The translations under genes and the position numbers were made by a program. A DNA stretch of 32,963 bases from Flavobacteriales bacterium (lineage in GTDB: Bacteria; Bacteroidota; Bacteroidia; Flavobacteriales_E; Vicingaceae), in the NCBI GenBank assembly GCA_016763795.1, contig JAESTF010000358.1:1-32963 (forward strand), written 5' to 3'. The notes beneath the pieces are model-generated. The model saw nothing but the letters and a program-made list of their open reading frames with translations. It ran no database searches and was not told the DNA's origin. Below, in pieces: positions 1-8,229 of this stretch (position 1 is the first letter of the stretch; each line of letters opens with the position of its first letter).

Positions 1-2418
1 AAAGTAGAGAAGAAAGCTTTTGAAGATAAACTGAAAACAGATGCTAGTCTACAGAAAGAAGTAGAGATTCAAAGAGATGTAATCAAGGGAATAGAAAGAG
101 TTGGAGCAAAGCAATCTATCCAAAAAGCTTATAAGAAATACAAATTAGGTAAGTCTGGCTTCAATTTAGGATTGGGAACTATCATTTTGGTTGCTGTGGT
201 TTCTGCTTTCTTGTGGTATTCAGATAGTAATAAGGCTAAAGCAGATGTTTTACCGCAGTTTAATGAAAATGGAGAAGAAGTTTGGGTTGATGCAGATAAG
301 TATTTGGAATCACAAAAATTTACTGTTAATACATCCAAGGATACCGTGATAGAAACTGAGGGAGGAATAGTGATGTATATTCCATCGGGAAGTTTCTTAG
401 ATGATAATGGGAACGAAGTAAAAGGCGAAGTTGAGTTTGAGGTAAAAGAAGCGTTAAACACATCTCAAATCATTCAAGCGGGATTAAGTAGTAAGTCTGG
501 TGATAGATTATTAGAAAGTGCTGGAATGTTTTATGTGAACGCACGAAAAGATGGTAAAACGGTTCAGATAAATCCAGATAAAGGAATCTACACAGAAGTT
601 CCAGCTGATGACGTTAATCCAAATATGCAGTTGTTTGATGGGAAGAGAATGGCTGATGGTTCTATTGATTGGGTTGACCCAAAACCATTGGATAAATTCT
701 TAACACCTGTAGATATTAATTCTTTGAATTTCTATCCACCTAAATACGAGCCAAAATTGGCTGAGTTGGGTAGAGATGCTTCTAAATCCAACAAGGAATA
801 CAAAGATAGTTTGTATTATTCATTCAGTTGGGAAATAAATAACGCAAACATGGAAGAAGGAGAACGTTTGTTTTTTGCAAGTTGTATTGCTTGTCATTCT
901 ATTGGAGGTGGAAAAGTAATTGGTTCAGACTTGTATAATGTGTCCCAACGACATACAGCAGAATGGCTGTCAAGAGCAATCAAGAACTATGGAGCATTAG
1001 TAAAATCTGGAGACAATGAAGCCGTTAGAATTTTCAATTTATATAACAAATCTATTATGCCACCACAACCGATAAATGATGATGAAATGGTTAATTTATT
1101 AGCTTACATTAAACAAATGTCTGCTGCGAAATTTGCAGAAGATGAAGCCGAAAGAATGGTTCAAGAGATGTTTAATGGTTTAGAAGAAGAAATGGCTGAT
1201 ACTACGTCTGATTTGTTTGCTGACATAGAAGCTGCAGTTGATAGTAGTTCCTCAGATAGTGAGTTAGTTCCCTCGGTCTTAAGGAATAACGGAATTAATC
1301 CAGCGAAAATAAAAGCAATTTGGAGTAATGAGTTTAACAATACTTTAATTTCTACCAGAGAATTTGAAGAACGATTAAAAACCATATTCGGAACATGTAA
1401 TGACGCTGTATTGGACTTATACATAAACAACATGAACTTAAACCTATATGAAATAGATGAGATGGCAGCGTCAATGACTTCTGGAGAGAGCAAAACTAAG
1501 TTCATGGAGTTTGCATCACGTAAAGATGGTAAAGTGGAAATTGATGATAAGCGAGTTAAAAAACTACAGAAGCATTATGAGAGAAAGCAAAAAATGATTG
1601 CGGCAGCAGTTGCTAAAACCAAGAAGAAGTTTAATGGTAAACAAAGAAGGTTGGATGGTGAAATTCAAAAAGAAAGAAAAGAGCATAGTGAATCTGAGGT
1701 TAAGAGGAAGTCAGATAATTATGTGGAAGAATTTAATCTAAATTTAAAGGATGCATACAGACAATTGGGAATGAAAAAACCTAAACGATTGGATGCGGAA
1801 GGGATATATAAATTAACTCTAAAAACTGGAGGTTGGAAGAACGTTGATGCTTATGTGATGAAAAGCCTTAATAATAGAGAAACATTAGATTATACTGACC
1901 CAACAACAGGAAAGAAAGCAGTTATTAAGTATGAACCAATATCTGTTACTGTAGTGGATGAAGCTAAATATGATAGAGTATTGGTTTATATACTTCCAGA
2001 CAAGCTGAATAGCTTCATGAGAATGAAAAAGGGAGATGATAGATACACTGAGAATCTAAATGAGTTAATGAAAAACAGTGTAATTTGTTTAGCCTATATC
2101 GGAGAACAAGCATATTTCTATTCGGATGATGATGTTTCTCCAAAAGAACATAACATTGAGTTGGTTAAGATGTCGCAAGCAGAATTAAAAGGTAAGTTGA
2201 ATAGGTATGACAGTAAGCAGCGTAAAAATCTTTTGAAGGAAATTGATTATCAGTTTGTTGAGGTAATGGAGAGTGAAAGGCAAGATGTTTTGGTAAAAAG
2301 AAGACACCTTAGAGAAGAGATTGAAAAGGTAATATTTCCTTGTTCAATACCTTTGCCATCACATATTGTTCAAAATATTACTGAAGAAGCGATTGAAGTT
2401 GTTGACTGGGAAGAATAA
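1..2418 (+). CDS. Membrane-anchored c-type cytochrome domain protein with anti-sigma-like N-terminus (5' truncated by window edge)
   Basis: Frame 1 is open from base 1 (KVEKKAFEDKLKTDASLQKEVEIQRDVIKGIERVGAKQ...) through the track's TTG 'start' at 172; one TM segment (LGLGTIILVAVVSAFLWY); heme-binding CIACH plus a distal IMPPQP Met region; stop at 2416-2418. Confidence 0.75.
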   Translation, partial: KVEKKAFEDKLKTDASLQKEVEIQRDVIKGIERVGAKQSIQKAYKKYKLGKSGFNLGLGTIILVAVVSAFLWYSDSNKAKADVLPQFNENGEEVWVDADKYLESQKFTVNTSKDTVIETEGGIVMYIPSGSFLDDNGNEVKGEVEFEVKEALNTSQIIQAGLSSKSGDRLLESAGMFYVNARKDGKTVQINPDKGIYTEVPADDVNPNMQLFDGKRMADGSIDWVDPKPLDKFLTPVDINSLNFYPPKYEPKLAELGRDASKSNKEYKDSLYYSFSWEINNANMEEGERLFFASCIACHSIGGGKVIGSDLYNVSQRHTAEWLSRAIKNYGALVKSGDNEAVRIFNLYNKSIMPPQPINDDEMVNLLAYIKQMSAAKFAEDEAERMVQEMFNGLEEEMADTTSDLFADIEAAVDSSSSDSELVPSVLRNNGINPAKIKAIWSNEFNNTLISTREFEERLKTIFGTCNDAVLDLYINNMNLNLYEIDEMAASMTSGESKTKFMEFASRKDGKVEIDDKRVKKLQKHYERKQKMIAAAVAKTKKKFNGKQRRLDGEIQKERKEHSESEVKRKSDNYVEEFNLNLKDAYRQLGMKKPKRLDAEGIYKLTLKTGGWKNVDAYVMKSLNNRETLDYTDPTTGKKAVIKYEPISVTVVDEAKYDRVLVYILPDKLNSFMRMKKGDDRYTENLNELMKNSVICLAYIGEQAYFYSDDDVSPKEHNIELVKMSQAELKGKLNRYDSKQRKNLLKEIDYQFVEVMESERQDVLVKRRHLREEIEKVIFPCSIPLPSHIVQNITEEAIEVVDWEE

Positions 2419-2646
2419 AAGGAGTGGGGAATAGAGTGGGGAGTGTAGCATAAAATAGCGTAATTTAGCCAAAAATTAAAAATAACAAAAGTTGTTGTAA
2501 CTACTGTTGTTGCTGAATTTGTAGAGGTTTATGGTTGAGGTTGTTATCTAACAATCCACATTCATAACCCAGAGGTCAAGAATTTAAATCTCTTTTTTAT
2601 GAGATGGAAGGGTACAAAAAGTTTTAAATGCTAAATAAGTACGAGT

Positions 2647-3387
2647 ATGAGTGAAGATAAAATAGCTAGAATAAATGAAGTGATAGCGGATTATTTTAAG
2701 AATAATCCCAAAGTAGAATGGATACTAGTAAAGGAAATAATGCCAGCATTAATAGAAGTAGGCGTTTTTTATAAAGATGAAAAGAGAGGGCTGCCTTTTC
2801 GATTAGTGTTGAGAAAATTAGATGTAGAAAAATCTTTGGATAAAATTCCTTCTGTTCATGCTGAAAGAAAAGGAATAGATACTTATTGGTATTTAGTAAG
2901 AGAAGGAGCTAAGTATGTTACAAAAGATAAGGTTCTTCCAGTATCAAGAAAACAACAATCAGTTCAAAAAAGAGAAAATAGTGATGAATATTACTTAGTT
3001 GGTTTGTGTAATGAGCTGTTAAATGAAAAGGCATTTCATCAGCATACGTTTAAGTTTCTATTAGGGGATTTTCATAGAGACGGTATAAGAAGAACAGCAT
3101 TGCCTGTAGATGCTTATTATGCTAAATTAAATATGGTAATTGAGTTGTTTGAAAAAGAGGATTTAACCTCACTTGAAGAAGAGAAAAAAACAATAAGTGG
3201 AGTAACAAGGAGTGAACAACGTAAAAAATATGCCGAACGAAAAAGAGAGGTGCTAAAGGAAAAAAGCATCGATTTAATAGAGATGGATTATGATGAATTT
3301 GAGTGTGATAAATCGAATAAATTAATCCGGAATAAAGAAGCGGACCTTAAAATTTTGAAAGATATTTTAAAGGATGTTTTGAAATAG
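2647..3387 (+). CDS. Hypothetical protein, possible PD-(D/E)xK / DUF559-like nuclease fold in C-terminal half
   Basis: 246-aa ATG ORF; LPVDAYYAKLNMVIEL...RSEQRKKYAERKREVLKEKSIDLIEMDYDEF resembles the VDxYxxxLxLVIE...R...L...GI.L.... layout of DUF559/Vsr-like nucleases. Confidence 0.5.
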   Translation: MSEDKIARINEVIADYFKNNPKVEWILVKEIMPALIEVGVFYKDEKRGLPFRLVLRKLDVEKSLDKIPSVHAERKGIDTYWYLVREGAKYVTKDKVLPVSRKQQSVQKRENSDEYYLVGLCNELLNEKAFHQHTFKFLLGDFHRDGIRRTALPVDAYYAKLNMVIELFEKEDLTSLEEEKKTISGVTRSEQRKKYAERKREVLKEKSIDLIEMDYDEFECDKSNKLIRNKEADLKILKDILKDVLK

Positions 3388-3616
3388 AAATTAAGTACTT
3401 ACAAAAATAGCTGTTTTCATGTACTGGAGTGGAGAAGATTAAATATTTGATAACTCTATTTTTTTGCTGAAAATCAAAAATATTTGAACAGTAAAATTAC
3501 CAACTTCCTTTTATTATTTCTTATTCAAATCCATAGATCCCGGTAAATAGCGAAAATGATATGATGAGAAGCTTATCATTCTACCTAATTAACGAATATT
3601 CTCAACTCTTCATATT

Positions 3617-4138
3617 TTGAGTACTTTTAGGTTTGTGAGTAAAAACAAAACATATTCTTCAGAATCAATTCACCATTTAGCAAAAGTTATAGATGGTGAA
3701 GATGAATCTTATGATTGGTTAAATAGTAATCAGTTTAAAGAACTAGCAGCATTTCATGATGTATTTGTGAATCAGAATAAAACAGCATTAGCTTGGCTTA
3801 AAAAGTATGACTTCGATTATTTAATAAATTTTTATTTTACACTTATTGGAAATATGGACGCACAACAGCATTTAATTAATTATTCAGAAAAAGAGTGGTA
3901 TTTTACTGTTGCTGCGTCAGTTGGAGAACATAAAGCGTTTGATTGGTTAATCGATAATGAATTTAAACATTTTGGGTTTTTGGCTATGATTTTAAATAAA
4001 GAATTTAGTAGCAGCTTTAATACTTTAGGGGCTATTGGTGGATTTGGAGGGTCAATAGGATCAACAGGAGGGAGTGGAGGATTCGGAGGATTTGGTGGAG
4101 GAAGTTTTGGTGGTGGCGGAGCAGGAGGGAGTTGGTAA
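3617..4138 (+). CDS. Hypothetical protein with Gly-rich C-terminal tail ending GGAGGSW
   Basis: 173-aa ORF with TTG start; tail GGFGGSIGSTGGSGGFGGFGGGSFGGGGAGGSW. Confidence 0.6.
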   Translation: MSTFRFVSKNKTYSSESIHHLAKVIDGEDESYDWLNSNQFKELAAFHDVFVNQNKTALAWLKKYDFDYLINFYFTLIGNMDAQQHLINYSEKEWYFTVAASVGEHKAFDWLIDNEFKHFGFLAMILNKEFSSSFNTLGAIGGFGGSIGSTGGSGGFGGFGGGSFGGGGAGGSW

Positions 4139-4309
4139 AATAGCTGCTTTTTTTGTTTTTGGAGTTGGAAAGGTAATTTACAATTACAAAATTTTACTGT
4201 TATTCTTTCTTAAAAAAAGAAACCCACTTTGTAAATCTTTTAATAATGATTTTGGGTTAACTATTAAAATGATATATTTACTTTCAGATTAATTTATCAA
4301 GATATAGTT

Positions 4310-6060
4310 ATGATTAAAATATTATCAGATTTTTATTACCACCAATTAAATAATAACCCTAAAATAGATGCTTTCACCCAAAAAGAGGATGGAAAGTGGG
4401 TTTCTCTTTCATCAGAAGCATTTATAAATAAAGCCAAAAAATTTAGCATAGGGCTATTAGAGTTGGGTCTTAAGAAAGGGGATAAAGTAGCGGTAATTTC
4501 TAATAATAGAACAGAATGGCATTTAACCGATTTAGCGGTTCAGCAAGTAGGTATTGTAAATGCGCCATTATATCCAAATATAACAGAAGCAGATTATGAG
4601 TACATTTTAAACGATAGTGGAGCTAAAGTTGTTTTTATTTCGGATGAAGAAATTTTAGCTAAAATTTTAAATATAAAAGATAAAGTATCAACTTTAGAAC
4701 ATATTTATATGTTTAATAAGGTTGCAGGACAAAAACATTATACAGAGCTGTTAAGTGATAAAATTAATGAAGAAGCACTTGAGGCTGCAAAGAATACAAT
4801 TGATGAAGATGATTTAGCAACATTAATTTACACTTCAGGTACAACAGGAAACCCTAAAGGAGTGATGCTAACACATAGAAATTTAGTAAGTAATGTTTTG
4901 GGTGAAGAAGATCGTTTGCCAGTTGGTGAAAATCATAAAGCATTAAGTTTTTTACCCCTTTGTCATGTTTTTGAACGAATGTTAGATTACTTATATATTT
5001 ATAAAAGTGTATCAATTTATTATGCAGAATCGATAGAGAAAATTGGAGATAATTTAAAAGAAGTGAAACCACAATTTTTTGCTACAGTACCAAGATTGTT
5101 AGAAAAAGTGTATGATAAAATTGTAGCAAAAGGAACAGATTTAACAGGGATTAAAAAAGGGTTATTCTTTTGGGCATTAGAGTTAGGATTAAAATATGAT
5201 CCTATGGTTAGTGGTGGAGCAATGTATAACTTTAAATTAAAAATTGCGAATAAATTAATTTTTAGTAAATGGAGAGAAGCCTTAGGTGGAGAAATTATCG
5301 CAATAGTTTCAGGAGGAGCAGCCTTACAAGCCAGGTTAGCAAGAGTATTTACTTCAGCTCAAATTCCGGTGTTAGAAGGTTATGGCTTAACAGAAACCTC
5401 TCCAGTAATTGGTGTAAATAGCTTATTGCCAGGCGGAACAATGATTGGCAGTGTTGGAAAAGTGTTGGAAAATTTAGATGTAAAAATTGCAGAAGATGGA
5501 GAGATAATAGTAAAAGGTCCGAGTATTATGAAAGGATATTACAATCAACCAGAATTAACTAAAGAAGTAATTGATGAACAAGGATATTTCATACAGGTGA
5601 TATAGGTGTTTTAGTTGATGGTAAGTATTTGAAAATTACTGACAGGAAAAAAGAAATTTTTAAAACCTCTGGGGGTAAATATATCGCACCACAAGTGATG
5701 GAGAACAAGTTTAAAGAATCTCGATTTATTGAGCAAATAATGGTGATAGGTGAAGGACAGAAAATGGCAGGAGCTTTTATTCAACCAGATTTTTTATTTT
5801 TAAAAGGGTGGTGTGAAAGAAAGAAAATTAGTTATACATCTGATGCTGAAATAGTGAAAAATGAAACAGTTATTGCTAGGTTTGAAAAAGAGATGGTTGC
5901 CTTAAATACAGACTTCTCTAATTATGAGCAAATAAAAAAGTTTGAACTAATTGGAGCAGCTTGGAGTATTGATAATGGAGAGCTAACCCCAACATTAAAA
6001 CTAAAGCGTAAAAACATTTTAGCAAGAAACCAAGAGCTATTCAATAAAATATATAGTTAA
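4310..6060 (+). pseudogene. Long-chain acyl-CoA synthetase (AMP-binding), split by one apparent -1 nt frameshift near 5587-5590
   Basis: ORF 4310-5605 has the AMP-binding motif LIYTSGTTGNPKGVMLTHRN and GYGLTETSP; ORF 5629-6060 continues with ITDRKKEIFKTSGGKYIAPQ; adding one T to tatTTc restores GYFHTGDIGVLVDGKYLKITDRKKE. Confidence 0.85.
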
Positions 6061-6142
6061 GACGGTATTTTCTATTTTGAAATTTCATTTTAGAAATGCA
6101 TTCATAAGGTGGAATAGAATAGAATTAGCCTTCTTTTTTACA

Positions 6143-6150
6143 TATATTTG
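6143..6150 (+). promoter_or_regulatory. Bacteroidota-type -7 element TATATTTG upstream of DUF1573 lipoprotein
   Basis: Exact TAnnTTTG match 19 nt before ATG 6170. Confidence 0.5.
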
Positions 6151-6169
6151 CATCCTCAAAATTATAAAT

Positions 6170-6637
6170 ATGAAAAAGATATTACTTCCAATTGCTGTGG
6201 GAATAGCATTGTTAGCTTCTTGCGGAGAAAATGCTCAAGAAGAAACATTAAATACAGATATTATTGACAACCCTATTTCTGCAGAAAGCTCAGCTGAGGA
6301 TGAAGGTAAACGCCCTTTCTTTGAATTTGTAGAAGAAATAAAGGAATTCGGAACAATTACACAAGGAGAGACTGTCTCCATGACATTTCGTTTCCGTAAT
6401 GTTGGTCAATCTAATTTAATAATATCTTCTGCCCAAGGAAGTTGTGGATGTACTGTTCCTGAATGGCCAAAAGAACCAATTAAACCAGGAGAAGAAGGTA
6501 AAATTAACATAATCTTTAATTCAACAGGTAAGCAAGGTTTACAAAATAAGACAATTACATTAATTGCCAATACAATCCCTAATACTAAGGTAATTGCAAT
6601 AAAAGGAGAAGTTTTGGTGCCAAATACAAATCAATAA
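6170..6637 (+). CDS. DUF1573 domain lipoprotein
   Basis: MKKILLPIAVGIALLASCGEN lipobox; FGTITQGETVSMTFRFRNVGQSNLIISSAQGSCGCTVPEWPKEPIKPGE is the DUF1573 signature; start revised from 6077. Confidence 0.85.
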   Translation: MKKILLPIAVGIALLASCGENAQEETLNTDIIDNPISAESSAEDEGKRPFFEFVEEIKEFGTITQGETVSMTFRFRNVGQSNLIISSAQGSCGCTVPEWPKEPIKPGEEGKINIIFNSTGKQGLQNKTITLIANTIPNTKVIAIKGEVLVPNTNQ

Positions 6638-6665
6638 TTTATAGAAATAACTTAATAGAAAAGAA

Positions 6666-7000
6666 ATGAAAGGAATAGGTATTTTATTACAAGCTCAAAC
6701 AGATGGAGCAACAGGTGGTGGATTTGGAATGGAGCAAATATTAATGTTTGGAGCCATTGGTTTAGTGTTTTATTTTTTTATGATAAGACCACAAATGAAA
6801 AAACAAAAAGAAGCCAAGAAATTTAAAGAAGTTTAGTGAAAGGAACTAAAATAGTTACCATTGGAGGAATTCACGGAAAGATTGTTGAATTAAAGGATGA
6901 TACCGTTATGATAGAAATAGAAGGAGGGAATAGGTTGAAGTTAGAAAAAACAGCAATTTCTAAAGAATTTGCTGCTGAAGAGATGGAACAAAAAAAATAG
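6666..7000 (+). pseudogene. yajC: Preprotein translocase subunit YajC, interrupted by one apparent -1 nt frameshift near 6827-6831
   Basis: MKGIGILLQAQTDGATGGGFGMEQILMFGAIGLVFYFFMIRPQMKKQKEAKKFKEV* then, -1 frame, VKGTKIVTIGGIHGKIVELKDDTVMIEIEGGNRLKLEKTAISKEFAAEEMEQKK*; inserting one A (gaagtt to gaaagtt) gives KESLVKGTKIVTIGG. Confidence 0.85.
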
Positions 7001-7035
7001 GATTAAATTAGAATAATTTAACTTTAAAAATAATT

Positions 7036-7064
7036 GTAAAGCTTCCCTTTTGAGGAAGCTTTAC
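7036..7064 (+). terminator. Perfect 11-bp stem hairpin between yajC and coaE (terminator-like)
   Basis: GTAAAGCTTCC-CTTTTGA-GGAAGCTTTAC followed by GTGTTTTATAT. Confidence 0.5.
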
Positions 7065-7075
7065 GTGTTTTATAT

Positions 7076-7666
7076 ATGATGAGGAAACCGTTATTAGTTG
7101 GATTGACAGGAGGTATTGGTAGTGGAAAATCTACCATTGCTAAAGTTTTTAAAGCTTTAGGTGTCCCTGTTTTTAATTCGGATGCTATTGCAAAAGATAT
7201 TATTAATAATAACAGGGAAGTTGTAAAACAAATTTCTGCTGAGTTTGGGGCAATTTATAGTAATGGAAAGCTAGATAAAGTAAAACTTTCAGGAATTGTG
7301 TTTAATGATAAAACAGCACTAGAAAAACTCAATAAGATTATTCATCCTAAAGTGTCTGAATATTTTGAGGCATGGATTGATGAAAATAAAAAAGCTTCAA
7401 TTCTAATAAAAGAAGCTGCTATTTTAATTGAGAGTGGAGCGTATCAACAAATGGATGAAATCATTTTAGTAACTGCTTCTGAAATGATAAGAATACAACG
7501 TGTAATACAGCGAGATAATACTTCAGAACAAAAAGTGAAAGATAGAATTAAAATGCAGTTATCGGATAAAGAAAAAATGACTTATGTTGATTTCACCATT
7601 ATTAATGATGGTGAAAAATTGGTAATACCACAAGTATTAGAGGTCTATAAAAGATTGAAAAGATAA
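7076..7666 (+). CDS. coaE: Dephospho-CoA kinase
   Basis: LVGLTGGIGSGKSTIAKVFKALGVPVFNSDAIAK P-loop and CoaE signature; ATG at 7076 or 7079. Confidence 0.95.
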   Translation: MMRKPLLVGLTGGIGSGKSTIAKVFKALGVPVFNSDAIAKDIINNNREVVKQISAEFGAIYSNGKLDKVKLSGIVFNDKTALEKLNKIIHPKVSEYFEAWIDENKKASILIKEAAILIESGAYQQMDEIILVTASEMIRIQRVIQRDNTSEQKVKDRIKMQLSDKEKMTYVDFTIINDGEKLVIPQVLEVYKRLKR

Positions 7667-7821
7667 CTCTTTTTCCGCCCTTATTCGGGTAAGCGTAGAA
7701 TTGAAAGATGGTGTTTTTTTGATGTACTTAGAATCTAATAAAATCATAAGATTTTCATTATCAGATAGATATCTAGATTACATAGATTCTCAGTCAAGCT
7801 GTAGATAACAATTATAAGTAT

Positions 7822-7860
7822 AAAAAAAAGTCCGAAAACTCATGTTCTCAGACTTTTTTA
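7822..7860. terminator. Bidirectional intrinsic terminator between convergent coaE and THX genes
   Basis: A-tract + GTCCGAAAAC-TCAT-GTTCTCAGAC + T-tract; on the minus strand all ten pairs form with two G-U wobbles. Confidence 0.75.
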
Positions 7861-7891
7861 AACCCTCACCTTAGTGGGGATATATGTTGTT

Positions 7892-8119
7892 TTATTTTTT
7901 TACAGCAGTTTTTTTCACTGGAGCTTTCTTTGCAGTAGTTTTTTTCGCTGGAGCTTTTTTAACAGCTTCTTTAGCTGGAACTTCTTCCTCTTTTTTAGGT
8001 TCAGCTTCCTTAGTATTTGGCTTAGCAACAAAAGTTACAGCCTTTTTCTTTTTTCTAGTTACACCGTAAGAACCAGAAAAAATTTTCCCTTTTTTCGTTT
8101 TTTTATCGCCTTTTCCCAT
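7892..8119 (-). CDS. 30S ribosomal protein THX family with Lys/Ala-rich C-terminal extension
   Basis: MGKGDKKTKKGKIFSGSYGVTRKKKK matches the THX N-terminus; tail KKAPAKKTTAKKAPVKKTAVKK. Confidence 0.85.
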   Translation of the reverse strand: MGKGDKKTKKGKIFSGSYGVTRKKKKAVTFVAKPNTKEAEPKKEEEVPAKEAVKKAPAKKTTAKKAPVKKTAVKK

Positions 8120-8153
8120 CTATATTTTTATTTTTTATAATTATCAATTTCAA

Positions 8154-8161
8154 CAAAGATA
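8154..8161 (-). promoter_or_regulatory. -7 element TATCTTTG for the THX gene
   Basis: Minus strand TATCTTTG is an exact TAnnTTTG match about 35 nt upstream of the THX ATG. Confidence 0.5.
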
Positions 8162-8229
8162 GATAAAAAGCACTTTTAAAAAAAGGAATAATTGCTTAAC
8201 TTCGCAAGACTTCAAAAAATAAAATAGGG

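Noticed and set aside
129-461. Short antisense ORFs inside larger CDSs (129-461, 1161-1505, 4854-5072, 9306-9530, 9546-9815, 14476-14736, 29496-29723)
   Set aside because: Fully opposite to well-supported coding sequences, low-complexity translations, no recognisable domains
3555-3580. AATGATA...TATCATT inverted repeat before the Gly-tail gene
   Set aside because: Only 7 bp of A/T-rich arms with a 12-nt loop; expected by chance in this composition
4074-4292. 72-aa plus ORF overlapping the Gly-rich gene
   Set aside because: Off-frame reading of the GGN repeat tract; the 3617-4138 frame explains the composition
5580-5600. Programmed frameshifting in the acyl-CoA synthetase
   Set aside because: GGA TAT TTC ATA is not slippery; an undercalled T homopolymer explains it
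6820-6840. Programmed -1 frameshifting in yajC
   Set aside because: No canonical X XXY YYZ slippery heptamer in frame (AAA TTT AAA GAA GTT TAG) and no evident downstream stem; a one-base deletion is simpler
7874-8140. Two plus-strand ORFs (7874-8140, 7884-8069)
   Set aside because: Antisense of the THX gene; F/S-rich translation is the complement of Lys codons
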